DNA from: Nostoc sp. MG11
GTDB taxonomy: Bacteria; Cyanobacteriota; Cyanobacteriia; Cyanobacteriales; Nostocaceae
Direction of reading: 5' to 3'
NCBI RefSeq assembly: GCF_014904695.1
Contig: NZ_JACXXN010000024.1
Coordinates: 1 to 64,000, forward strand
Length of the DNA: 64,000 nt
Part shown: positions 16,515 to 24,761 of the stretch, piece by piece
How positions within the stretch are numbered: the first letter of the stretch is position 1
Layout of the letters: each line of letters begins with the position of its first letter
Notes under the pieces: generated by a model
The model's input: only the letters and a program-made list of their open reading frames with translations
Told to the model about the DNA's origin: nothing
The model's database searches: none
Translations under genes and position numbers: made by a program

Positions 16515-17117
16515 TTAAATTTTTAACACAAGGTAGACAAGATAAAAATAAGTTTCTCGCATGAGAAACTCCATTTGACTGCGAAAACTGCGGTAGCGGG
16601 TAGTAGGTGTGGCGGATGGAAATGCATCCATTCCTAAATCTCGCGCTATCAATACGGCTCGCTTCATATGCAATGGGTCACTAACAATAAGAAACTTTGT
16701 TAATTGGTTATCAGACGCTACTTTTAAAGCGTTTATAAGGTTCTGGGAAGTTGTTCGAGATTGAGTTTCGATCAGAATATCAGCTGCTTTAACTCGTTGA
16801 GCGATCGCATAATTTTTACCAACTATAGCTTCGGCTGGTTCATTGCGATCGCCAACTCCCCCTGTAAAAATGATCGTACTAACATCACCGTTTTGATATA
16901 GATTAATGGCATGATTAATTCGTTCTTTAAAAACCGGAGATGGTTCTTTTCCCCATACTGCTGCTCCTAAAACAATTGCCGCTTCTGCTTTATTATTACT
17001 ATTGCTGCTGTACAAATAAATACTCAATCCTGTAGATATAAACGCCAACAGCAGAGCAGACATCAAAGCCAATGAAACCAGAACTAACGATCGTTTTTGA
17101 AGTTTGTAATTGGGCAT
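16515..17117 (-). CDS. YdcF/SanA-like DUF218 membrane protein
   Basis: ATG 17117 (MPNYKLQKR) is used; a TTG seven codons upstream is possible. The 200-residue protein has one N-terminal transmembrane helix (residues about 8-35) and then the DUF218 core: AAIVLGAAVWG, IFTGGVGDRNEPAEA, DILIETQSRTTSQNL and FLIVSDPLHMKRA. Members such as SanA, ElyC and YdcF act at the cell envelope and are linked to peptidoglycan or envelope-polymer metabolism; the exact reaction is unsettled. The domain faces the periplasm. A 29-nt palindrome lies just upstream at 17159. Confidence 0.85.
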   Translation of the reverse strand: MPNYKLQKRSLVLVSLALMSALLLAFISTGLSIYLYSSNSNNKAEAAIVLGAAVWGKEPSPVFKERINHAINLYQNGDVSTIIFTGGVGDRNEPAEAIVGKNYAIAQRVKAADILIETQSRTTSQNLINALKVASDNQLTKFLIVSDPLHMKRAVLIARDLGMDAFPSATPTTRYRSFRSQMEFLMRETYFYLVYLVLKI

Positions 17118-17158
17118 TGCTGAATAAGAATCTGCCAAATAATCAAATATAAACCATT

Positions 17159-17187
17159 GTAGAGACGTTGCATTGCAACGTCTCTAC
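17159..17187. repeat. 29-nt palindromic repeat
   Basis: The same perfect hairpin as at 15755-15783 (GTAGAGACGTTGCA and complement). It lies in the divergent gap between the DUF218 gene and the PEP-CTERM gene. Confidence 0.85.
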
Positions 17188-17324
17188 TTGATTATTTCCT
17201 GCGTTTATGTCAACTTATCAAAGTCATGAAAACATTATGCACTGAATCTAAATAGTAACAAATTTGACCTAAAACAAAAAACGTACTCAATCTTGTAATG
17301 TTTTTATAGGAGCCTAAAAAATTG

Positions 17325-17885
17325 ATGAAAAAAGCAATTCAACTAGGTGCTATTACAGTTTCCATGATCGCCTCTCTTGGTTTAGAGGTGAGGGCTGATG
17401 CTGCTAGAGTAAACTTTGAGGGCAATAGTGCTAAAAGTATTGAAGACTTGCAGGTTGGCGAAAAATTATACAATGTAAGTTTTATTTACGATTCAGCTAT
17501 AAATTTGTTTGACCCAGCAAAATCCACCAGTACAACCTTGTTGGATGATCCCGAAGCCTTAACAGCAACGAATGCAATCACTACTTTATTGAATAGCCAA
17601 GCTTCAGTACCTCTTCTTGTTGGGGGAAAAAATGCCTTTTTCGTACCCATTGGCCCTTATGATTCAGGTGCGATCGCAGAATTTGGTTCATTTTATAGTC
17701 TAGGTAGATGGGATTTAGATGAACGATCACAAGCTGGTTTTCCCCAGCCAATTATGTCGGAAATTAGTTTAAATTACGCCACTTTTACGAAAGTTGCTCC
17801 TGTCGAAGTTCCAGAACCCTCTGAAATTCTGGGTAGTCTGACGGCGCTTGGATTGTTGATTGCGATGAAAAGAAAATCCAACTGA
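17325..17885 (+). CDS. PEP-CTERM sorted exported protein
   Basis: ATG 17325 is preceded by AGGAG with a 12-base spacer. The 186-residue product has an N-terminal signal peptide (KKAIQLGAITVSMIASLGLEVRA). It ends with a PEP-CTERM tripartite signal: VPEPSEILG, a hydrophobic helix (SLTALGLLIA) and basic residues MKRKSN. In cyanobacteria such proteins are processed at the C-terminal signal by an exosortase-type system and become extracellular or matrix proteins. The middle has no recognised catalytic motif and resembles other small cyanobacterial PEP-CTERM proteins. No exosortase gene is in the window. Confidence 0.88.
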   Translation: MKKAIQLGAITVSMIASLGLEVRADAARVNFEGNSAKSIEDLQVGEKLYNVSFIYDSAINLFDPAKSTSTTLLDDPEALTATNAITTLLNSQASVPLLVGGKNAFFVPIGPYDSGAIAEFGSFYSLGRWDLDERSQAGFPQPIMSEISLNYATFTKVAPVEVPEPSEILGSLTALGLLIAMKRKSN

Positions 17886-18024
17886 AATCAAAGAAATTTC
17901 AGTATAACTTTGGAGTTTTGCCTGTGTACATGCGGTTTCTAACCGCCGATTTATCTTTGAACTTGCGGAATATACTAAAATGAGTGCGCGATCTACTGAA
18001 ATGAGAAAGTAAACTGGGGTTTTA

Positions 18025-18155
18025 GAAAGCAATATGTCTTTTTGCTTGCTGAATCTACTGAAATGAGAAAGCATTTAGGCAAAATGAGAAAGCAATATGT
18101 CTTTTTGCTTGCTGAATCTACTGAAATGAGAAAGCATTTAGGCAAAATGAGAAAG
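18025..18155. repeat. 63-bp tandem duplication
   Basis: A 63-bp unit beginning GAAAGCAATATGTCTTTTTG and ending GGCAAAATGA is present twice (18025-18087 and 18088-18150), with part of a third. It contains the sub-repeat TGAAATGAGAAAGC. It occupies most of the 327-bp gap between the PEP-CTERM gene and the VOC gene. No gene is seen there. Confidence 0.8.
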
Positions 18156-18212
18156 CAAACTGGAGTTTGAGAAAGTAATATCCCTTTTTGCTTATTAAAT
18201 TCGACTATTTAG

Positions 18213-19232
18213 TTAATAATTACCTTCTAGCAAAGTCCAGAAATAGCCATCCGGTGCAACAAAAGAGAAACTCATCTCGCCAAACTCATTGCTAACAATG
18301 GTTGTAAGCTTTTGAATGGGACTTGCTTGGATGCGATCGCAATATTCCTGTAATCCTCGGACACGATAAGTATACAAGCACATTCCCAAACTACCTGGTT
18401 GGGCTGCCTCAAAGCGCGATTCTAAATTAATATAATCTGGGAACCGAATTACATAAAGTCTGCCACTGCGTGCAGCCATCAGGTCAGATTTGGAAGAACG
18501 CGGGTCATCAAAGGTAGTGACAATAAACTTTTCACCAGGATTGAGGTCAAAAATATCTCGACCTGCTGCTGAAGATTCATAGCTAGTTTCGACATCATCA
18601 CGCACACGCAGCAAACCTAAAACTTCTTCGTAAAATTTCAAGGTTTCTTTGCTGTCATCCTGAGTAATTATTCCTATATGGGTAAACTGACTAGTCTTGA
18701 AAGCCGCATTGAGATTGATTTGTCCGTAGTGCGGTAGTGTGTAGCCAAATCTTTGAAATAAAACTTGTCGAGCTAAGGGTTGCAATAATAACATTTCTCG
18801 TACCCCAACCGCCTGCTCAACAAAAGGACGGCTTTTCCTTTCTTTGTTGTAGATGACTTCCCAGTAAGAGTTGGTATATCTGATAGGCCAACCTGCGGCT
18901 TTCGCATTTTCTGCATGATTTAAGATATTTAACACATCAGCAGTTAAAGTAGTTGCCCAGCGATTTCCTTTAACTTTCATCGACTCTATTCCCAACCCTT
19001 GATGCGTGGGGTTTTGCCAAACCATCAGTCGAATCAAACCATGATCTGCATTTTGGTGATAAAGGCGAATTGAGCGTAAAGACGAATTCACACCATATAA
19101 TTGATTGGCCACATCTGCGGTTAATTCACCCACTTGACCAATGCGATAGCCAAATTGTTCCCAATACTGAATTGCAGAAATTGGCTCTGGGATGCCAATA
19201 CATACTTCATAGATACCTTCAATTGTAGTCAT
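18213..19232 (-). CDS. VOC (glyoxalase/dioxygenase) superfamily protein
   Basis: The 339-residue protein has two vicinal-oxygen-chelate modules. The N-terminal one (about 1-125) reads YEVCIGIPEPISAIQYWEQFGYRIG. The C-terminal one (about 190-335) starts TSQFTHIGIITQDDSKETLKFYEEVLGL and ends EMSFSFVAPDGYFWTLLEGN. The histidine of THIGI and the terminal glutamate of LLEGN are in usual metal-ligand positions of the C-terminal module. VOC members include glyoxalases, extradiol dioxygenases and resistance proteins, so the substrate is open. It stands alone between repeat-rich gaps, and the length fits a two-module member. Confidence 0.82.
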   Translation of the reverse strand: MTTIEGIYEVCIGIPEPISAIQYWEQFGYRIGQVGELTADVANQLYGVNSSLRSIRLYHQNADHGLIRLMVWQNPTHQGLGIESMKVKGNRWATTLTADVLNILNHAENAKAAGWPIRYTNSYWEVIYNKERKSRPFVEQAVGVREMLLLQPLARQVLFQRFGYTLPHYGQINLNAAFKTSQFTHIGIITQDDSKETLKFYEEVLGLLRVRDDVETSYESSAAGRDIFDLNPGEKFIVTTFDDPRSSKSDLMAARSGRLYVIRFPDYINLESRFEAAQPGSLGMCLYTYRVRGLQEYCDRIQASPIQKLTTIVSNEFGEMSFSFVAPDGYFWTLLEGNY

Positions 19233-19703
19233 AATGGGTGCTGAGTTTTGAGTTAGAATTTTTCACTTATAAAATTGTTTTTTTTAACGAACCGCAGAGA
19301 CGCAGCGAAAAGTTCTGTTCGCGTAGCGTCTCCGTCAGGAGAAGGAGGGTTTCCCGACCTAGGAAACTTTTCAAGACATAGGGCACAGAGAGAAGAATAA
19401 AGAGAGGTTTGATTTAAGATTGCTATAACTAGTTACGAAGTGAACGACATTGCACAAGCAGGGGATGAAATTGATGTATTAAGCTCTAAAACTCTTTATA
19501 CTCTCTGCGCCTCCGCGTCTCTGCGTGTTAGCGTAGCGGGGCGTAGCCCGATAAATTATCCTCCAAATATGCAACGCCAAGTGAACAAGTGTAATAAAAT
19601 GTTTGCAAAAATATTAGAGTTTATTTGAAAGTTAGAGTATTGTTTGTTGGAAAAATTCAAAGTAATAGAAATAAAGCTTTTTTAACAGGGGTTATTATTA
19701 GCT
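19233..19703. other. Repeat-rich intergenic region
   Basis: The gap carries interspersed repeats rather than a gene: CGCAGAGACGCAGCG near 19285, GTTCGCGTAGCGTCTCCGTC near 19318, and the inverted TCTGCGCCTCCGCGTCTCTG near 19503 with GTTAGCGTAGCGGGGCGTAG. The facing copies can form a roughly 250-bp hairpin-like element. A small open frame at 19440-19628 is read from it and is discounted. Confidence 0.6.
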
Positions 19704-20324
19704 ATGACACAGCGACTAACTCAAGAGCAATTAACACAAATAGTTACTGAAGTAGAAGGGCTGCAAATACGTCAGGATGCGGAACTTGATCTACAGCAGG
19801 TTAGGGAAATTTTACAAGAGTTGAATTTACCGCCAGAGTTACTTGATGAAGCGCTCATCCAATTACGTCGTCGGCAAGCATTAGAGGTGCAGCAACGAAA
19901 GAATCGATGGATTCTTTCTGGAGTGGTTGGATCTTTATTGGTGGCGATCGCCTGTATAATCTTCTTCATCCAGCAGCAAAACTCTCTACTCTCCCGTGTT
20001 TCTGCTCAACAAGACCGCCTCACCCTCGCAGATAATAGCAGCGGCATAAATACTATCTCTCGCCAAAATAATCCAGAAGTTTTTTACCGTGTCACCTTGA
20101 AGGATGCACCCTTGGGTAAAAAGCTAGCTCTCTCCTGTAATTGGATTGACCCCAACGGTCAAATTGTCAAGCAAAACCGCTATCAAACCAGCGAGATTAA
20201 TACGTCCGTCTGGGATACTTACTGTCGCTATCCGATTAGTTCTACTGCAAACGTTGGTAATTGGCGGGTGCAGATGTTTTTAGAAGGTCGTCAAATTAGT
20301 GATGAAACGTTTGAAGTTAAGTAG
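19704..20324 (+). CDS. Single-pass membrane protein, unknown
   Basis: The 206-residue product has an N-terminal cytoplasmic helical part (MTQRLTQEQLTQIVTEVEGL, leucine/glutamine-rich). One transmembrane helix follows at about residues 70-88 (WILSGVVGSLLVAIACIIFF), then an external beta-rich domain with one or two cysteines and the end VGNWRVQMFLEGRQISDETF. The external part resembles the mature portion of the DUF3859-like protein at 15840-16382. I cannot name the family. The gene stands 48 bp before the asparagine-synthetase-like gene on the same strand and could be the first gene of that operon, separated only by a heptanucleotide repeat. Confidence 0.65.
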   Translation: MTQRLTQEQLTQIVTEVEGLQIRQDAELDLQQVREILQELNLPPELLDEALIQLRRRQALEVQQRKNRWILSGVVGSLLVAIACIIFFIQQQNSLLSRVSAQQDRLTLADNSSGINTISRQNNPEVFYRVTLKDAPLGKKLALSCNWIDPNGQIVKQNRYQTSEINTSVWDTYCRYPISSTANVGNWRVQMFLEGRQISDETFEVK

Positions 20325-20338
20325 AAGGACTTAATAAA

Positions 20339-20373
20339 GGGGAAGGGGGAAGGGGGAAAGGGGAAAGGGAAAA
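20339..20373. repeat. Purine heptanucleotide STRR (GGGGAAG)n
   Basis: Heptamers GGGGAAG, GGGGAAG, GGGGAAA, GGGGAAA and GGGAAAA abut the ATG of the asparagine-synthetase-like gene. The array would itself supply Shine-Dalgarno-like purines, so repeat number could affect translation. Confidence 0.8.
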
Positions 20374-22118
20374 TGGATAATAATATCCCACATCACTTTA
20401 TTGGGTATTGGGGTTACGGCGCTCAAAGTGAGTTGGAAGCGCTGCTAACTAGTGTAGAAATACATGCAACTACGCCGAGAAACCAGTTGGAAAATTGTTT
20501 TCGCCCTATTTGGAATGTTGCTTATGTTGGACTTGGTAAAAATTCTTTACCATTACAAAATCAAATTGCTGCTATCTCGGCATCAGGAATATTTACTGCA
20601 CCCGATGCTTGGGTGAATTTACAAGCAAACAACTGCCTAATTTTGGGAAGAGAACCTTTCGGAAAAGTGCCTTTGTATTGGACTCAGCAAGAACAGGTTA
20701 TTTGGTTTGCATCTCAACTACAGTTAATCTTACAGATTTTAAAACAGCCAGAGGTCAGTATTCCTGGCTTGTACGGCTATAGTTGTTTTTCTTATGTCCC
20801 AACTCCCTTAACCCCAGTTACTCAGGTTTTTGCAGTTCCGGCGGGGACTGAACTGGTTTGGCACAATGAGCAATCAAGTGTGCTTCCAAAACCTCAATCT
20901 AGGAAAATCCACTCGTGGGGGGAAGCCTCAGAACAGTTAACAGACGAAGCCGCAGTAACCCAGCTGCAAACCCTCCTCCAAGACTCGATTCAGCAACAAA
21001 TTGCCGATTTAAAAGATGAGCCTGTTGGGGTGTTTCTCTCAGGTGGACTTGATTCTTCAGTGGTGGCGGCGCTGCTGGTGCAAGCTGAGGTAAAAGTTCG
21101 CGCTTACACTCTAGATTTTGGTTCAGTAGGACTTCCAGAATATCCTTATGCTGAACAAGTTGCTCAGTTTCTCAAAATTCCTCTAGTCAAAGTCGAGGTG
21201 ACTCCACGCTCTATCAAGAATGCCTTAATTCCGACTGTGCGATCGCTAGATATGCCATTTGGAGACGGGGTAAGTGTTCCATTGTATCTTTTAGCGCAGA
21301 GAGCTAGTCAAGAAACTCAGGTGATTTTTAATGGCGAAGGTGGCGATCAGTTGTTTGGTGGTTGGACGAATAAACCTTTAATTGCCGCAGGTGTCTATCA
21401 GGGGGAACTTAAAGAAGAAAATTTTATCCAGCAATATTTACGCACCTTTCATCGGCTTTGGGGATATGAAGCTGAAGTTTTTCAGCCAGAGATATACGCA
21501 CAGATAAAAAATTTGCATCCTCAAGATTGGCTTTTGGAGGCTCTTGATCCAACTTTGTGTAAATATTTGCTGCATCGTCTCCGCCGTGCAAGTCTGATGC
21601 TTAAAGGAGCACAGAATATCCATCCCCGTGCTACTTCTTTAGGGTTTGCTCATGGGTTGTTGGTGCGATCGCCTTTTTGTTACCTACCTCTAGCCGAGTG
21701 GACGTTCAGTTTATCTGGAGAACTCTGCCTACAAGGAGCTTGTGAGAAATATATCCTCAAGCGAGCGGTGGAAAATTGGCTACCGCCTGAAATTGTTTGG
21801 CGGCAAAAACGCGGTATGGGAGTTCCCTTAACCTTGTGGTGTTTAAATGAGTTGTGGCATCAAGTTGGCATCTGGCTAAATCCGGGTATACTTAGTGCGG
21901 AAAATCGTTTTTCTCCCCACATAGCAGCGCAAATCGTCGAAGGTAAATTGGGAGGAGCTATCCAAGGTCGTCGTATTGGTGAGATTCTCTGGTTACTTAT
22001 TATGTGGCAACTTTGGCGATCGTATGTCTTAGGTGAAGAAGTAGGCAAAAAATCCTGGGATCATCCGTTTTGGTTGCCTAGTTGGTTATGGAAAAATTAC
22101 AGAATAATTTGTAATTGA
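20373..22118 (+). CDS. Asparagine-synthetase-like amide/amidine-forming ligase (no glutaminase Cys)
   Basis: The 581-residue protein has a C-terminal asparagine-synthetase ATP-pyrophosphatase domain. The PP-loop SGGLDSSV is at residues 223-230, followed by YPYAEQVAQFL and the substrate/AMP region VIFNGEGGDQLFGGW. The N-terminal 200 residues keep the class II amidotransferase outline (LILGREPFGKVPLYW, PGLYGYSCFSYVPTP) but start MDNNIPHHF, without the catalytic Cys2. Glutamine-derived ammonia is therefore unlikely; an amine or ammonia could be joined to an adenylated carboxylate, as in beta-lactam synthetase and lasso cyclases. The stop overlaps the next ATG by one base (TGATG), so translation is coupled to the decarboxylase-like gene. 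Confidence 0.85.
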   Translation: MDNNIPHHFIGYWGYGAQSELEALLTSVEIHATTPRNQLENCFRPIWNVAYVGLGKNSLPLQNQIAAISASGIFTAPDAWVNLQANNCLILGREPFGKVPLYWTQQEQVIWFASQLQLILQILKQPEVSIPGLYGYSCFSYVPTPLTPVTQVFAVPAGTELVWHNEQSSVLPKPQSRKIHSWGEASEQLTDEAAVTQLQTLLQDSIQQQIADLKDEPVGVFLSGGLDSSVVAALLVQAEVKVRAYTLDFGSVGLPEYPYAEQVAQFLKIPLVKVEVTPRSIKNALIPTVRSLDMPFGDGVSVPLYLLAQRASQETQVIFNGEGGDQLFGGWTNKPLIAAGVYQGELKEENFIQQYLRTFHRLWGYEAEVFQPEIYAQIKNLHPQDWLLEALDPTLCKYLLHRLRRASLMLKGAQNIHPRATSLGFAHGLLVRSPFCYLPLAEWTFSLSGELCLQGACEKYILKRAVENWLPPEIVWRQKRGMGVPLTLWCLNELWHQVGIWLNPGILSAENRFSPHIAAQIVEGKLGGAIQGRRIGEILWLLIMWQLWRSYVLGEEVGKKSWDHPFWLPSWLWKNYRIICN

Positions 22119-23440
22119 TGGGCAGAGTAACTAATTTAAATGATTTAACTCACAGTTTATCTACTCCATTCTGTTGGGAACTTGCTCAGGAGTTATTGAT
22201 TACTTACGGTTCTCCGCTTTATGTTTATGAGGGCGATCGCTTACGTCAAACTATTGAGGGCATTACGAAGGCTGTAAGCTATCCTCGCACTCAATTTCGT
22301 TTTGCTAGTGTTACTAATGGCAATATTGCGCTATTAAAAATTTTTCGCTCATCTGGGTGGGGACTTCACGCTAATACACCAGGAGATATTTATTTGGGGC
22401 TAAAAGCGGGTTTTGATGCTAGTGAGATTGTTTATAGCGGGAGTAATTTGAATCGGGTTGAGATGGTGCAAGTTCTTGATTGGGGGGTTACAACTCTCAA
22501 TTTTGATAGTCTTGCTCAGTTGCAGTTGTTTTGTGAGGTTTTTTTGGATCACGCAGCGGAAAGTCTGAGCGCCGGCTCCCGGCGCTCAGAACTTTCCAAG
22601 ACAGAGACGCGGAGGCGCAGAGAGAAAGAAAATATTTTTTCTTTTCCTCCCTCCTCGGCTCCTCGCCTTGGTTTACGGGTTAATTTGCCGGAAATTACGG
22701 GAGATAGTCGAATTGGTGTGCGTCCAGAGGAGTTTGCTGATGCGATCGCTTTGGCTGGTGAAGTTGGGTTGAAGGTGGGTGGTTTGCATTTCTATCGCGG
22801 TACTGGAACTAATGCTACAGCAGCTTTTACTCAGGTGATTGATACGGTGCTGGCTACAGCACAAAAGTTACCAGATTGGGAATTTTTGGATTTTGGTGGT
22901 GGTTTTGGCTATCCGTATCATCATGGTGGTGCAGCTTTTGATTGGAAACTGTTTGGGGCTGAGTTGACTGATAAAATTACTCGTTTGAGAAGGGAAATTG
23001 ACTTAGTGATTGAACCGGGACGAGCTGCGATCGCTGGATGTGCTACTTTGCTTGCTCAAGTTGTTTCTGTAAAATGGCAAGCAGAAAAGCAAATTATCGG
23101 AGTTGATACCACGGTTGCAAATCTCTCGGTTCCTTCGGTGCATGGTGGCTATCGAGAAATCGTCTGTTGGAAGAAAACAGATAAAATTTACACAACTGAT
23201 ATCTGTGGTAATACTACCTATTCACGAGATTATCTAGGGAAAAATTGTCAACTACCATCTCTAGAAGTTGGTGACATCATTGCCATTCTAGATGTGGGTG
23301 CTTATGGTTATGCCATGTCGTCTCATTTTTTACATCGTCCCAAACCCGCAGAAGTCTTGCTAGAAAATGGCACACATCGTCTAATTCGTCAGCGTGAGGA
23401 TTTCAGTGTTTTACTAACAAATCAAGTGCTTGATAACTGA
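22118..23440 (+). CDS. Diaminopimelate/arginine decarboxylase-like fold-III protein lacking the PLP lysine
   Basis: The 440-residue product aligns along its length with LysA-type alanine-racemase-fold decarboxylases: FLDFGGGFGYPY (phosphate-binding glycine loop), LVIEPGRAAIAG (EPGR), TDICGN (active-site Cys region) and LDVGAYGYAMSSHFLHRPKP. At the usual YAxKAN site it reads FASVTNGN (residues 62-69). The PLP-anchoring lysine is thus replaced by valine, and no nearby lysine can substitute. It may be non-catalytic, use PLP differently or act as a binding partner. Residues about 146-185 are an in-frame insertion of repeat DNA (see 22550-22630). ATG 22118 overlaps the previous stop by one base. 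Confidence 0.8.
   Translation: MGRVTNLNDLTHSLSTPFCWELAQELLITYGSPLYVYEGDRLRQTIEGITKAVSYPRTQFRFASVTNGNIALLKIFRSSGWGLHANTPGDIYLGLKAGFDASEIVYSGSNLNRVEMVQVLDWGVTTLNFDSLAQLQLFCEVFLDHAAESLSAGSRRSELSKTETRRRREKENIFSFPPSSAPRLGLRVNLPEITGDSRIGVRPEEFADAIALAGEVGLKVGGLHFYRGTGTNATAAFTQVIDTVLATAQKLPDWEFLDFGGGFGYPYHHGGAAFDWKLFGAELTDKITRLRREIDLVIEPGRAAIAGCATLLAQVVSVKWQAEKQIIGVDTTVANLSVPSVHGGYREIVCWKKTDKIYTTDICGNTTYSRDYLGKNCQLPSLEVGDIIAILDVGAYGYAMSSHFLHRPKPAEVLLENGTHRLIRQREDFSVLLTNQVLDN
22550..22630. repeat. Palindromic repeat inserted in-frame in a coding gene
   Basis: GAGCGCCGGCTCCCGGCGCTC with flanking GAAAGTCT/AGAACTTTCC forms a strong hairpin, followed by AGACGCGGAGGCGCAGAGAG, which resembles the intergenic repeat near 19280. 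It adds the low-complexity, arginine-rich segment SAGSRRSELSKTETRRRRE to the decarboxylase homologue without breaking the frame. Confidence 0.8.
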
Positions 23441-23456
23441 AAATTTAACAACCATT

Positions 23457-24761
23457 ATGAAGTGTATTAACTGCGGAACTGATAATAATCTAAAAGACCG
23501 GACGGCTAACCAAGGTCGCTGTACAAAATGCCAACATCCGTTTGTATTTGAACCCACCAGCATGGGTAATATTAAGATTACTGATCCTATGTTTGCGAAG
23601 GCGATCGCTGATATTTCCGCAAATAACACTCTATCTTTCACTCAAAAGCAATTTTATTATTTATTAGATAATCGAATAAAATTCAAAACTGGCTCAATAT
23701 TTGGTTATATATTTGTCTATATGTTTTTTAATATTTTTATATCAATATTGCTAGGTGAGTTTACCTCGCCATTCTTTGGATCTTATTCACCATTGATCAT
23801 ATCACTTATAGTTAATTTGTGTTTCATATATTATTTTTATAGTCAAGCTAAATCAATTAAAATTAACATAAAATATCGCCGCCAATATGCTAGAAGCTTA
23901 CAAATAATCGGATGTATAATTCTTGCTATTGGAATTTATAATAGTTTGTTCATTTTTAACTCATTCAGTCTATTTGTCATCGTCATTATTATGGGAATGC
24001 TATCGATATACTTAGGAACTCGACAGCTAGGTAGAAGTGGATTATTAGAACAAGAGTTTTTATTTTCTCAAAATGATTTTCAAGGTTGGCTAAACCGCTG
24101 GCAGCAAATCAACGGTTCAATTCTAAAAATCCTACCTTCTCCGCGTGAGGAAAATAAGCCAACCCCAGTTAATCCTGATGTTAGTGCTTATAGTTTTGAT
24201 AGATTAATTGTTTGTGATAGTGCTGTCATTGCTCAATTATTAATTGCTAACAATTTTCACTTTGAAAATAACTGTGCAATTCTGAGCATTGATGGATATC
24301 CTCAAAACATTTTCGACATCACAATGCAAATGCTGCGCCGCAATCCCGATTTGAAAGTCTATGCTTTGCATGATTGCAGTCCCCAAGGAATTGGTTTAGT
24401 TCACCGGCTTCGCACTAGCCCTAAATGGTTTCAAGATAGTGATGTCGTTGTTATTGATGTAGGATTAACACCACGTCAGATTATTGCTACTAAACGCGGG
24501 ATGTTCATTCAATCCTCTCCAGATTCGGCGCAAGCAGCTAAACAATTGCTTGGGAAAATTCGTCAGAGTTTATCTACTAAAGAAATAGAGTTTTTAGAAT
24601 CGGGAAAGTTTGTCGAATTAGAATCATTTCCTCCGCAAAAACTGATTCAAGTTCTGCAACGGGGTATTGCTGGTAGTAGCAATTTACAAGGTGATGACAG
24701 CAGCTTGATTTTAGTTGGTGATACAGGTAATGATATGTATGTTGTTCAAAGTTTTGGTTAG
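23457..24761 (+). CDS. Zinc-ribbon, four-helix membrane protein with possible Toprim-like domain
   Basis: The start MKCINCGT at 23457 is chosen because it opens with a zinc ribbon: Cys 3, 6, 22 and 25 in CINC...CTKC. About four hydrophobic helices follow (residues roughly 75-185). The C-terminal 220 residues are soluble: FDRLIVCDSAVIAQLLIANN, LKVYALHDCSPQGIGLVHRL, DSDVVVIDVGLTPRQI. The order resembles a Toprim fold as in topoisomerase VI-A, where xLTDxDPxG precedes the metal site, but the acidic residues differ. This is inference. The gene follows the decarboxylase homologue by 16 bp, and its stop overlaps the stop of the convergent second asparagine-synthetase-like gene (TTAG, 24758-24761). 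Function unknown. Confidence 0.65.
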   Translation: MKCINCGTDNNLKDRTANQGRCTKCQHPFVFEPTSMGNIKITDPMFAKAIADISANNTLSFTQKQFYYLLDNRIKFKTGSIFGYIFVYMFFNIFISILLGEFTSPFFGSYSPLIISLIVNLCFIYYFYSQAKSIKINIKYRRQYARSLQIIGCIILAIGIYNSLFIFNSFSLFVIVIIMGMLSIYLGTRQLGRSGLLEQEFLFSQNDFQGWLNRWQQINGSILKILPSPREENKPTPVNPDVSAYSFDRLIVCDSAVIAQLLIANNFHFENNCAILSIDGYPQNIFDITMQMLRRNPDLKVYALHDCSPQGIGLVHRLRTSPKWFQDSDVVVIDVGLTPRQIIATKRGMFIQSSPDSAQAAKQLLGKIRQSLSTKEIEFLESGKFVELESFPPQKLIQVLQRGIAGSSNLQGDDSSLILVGDTGNDMYVVQSFG

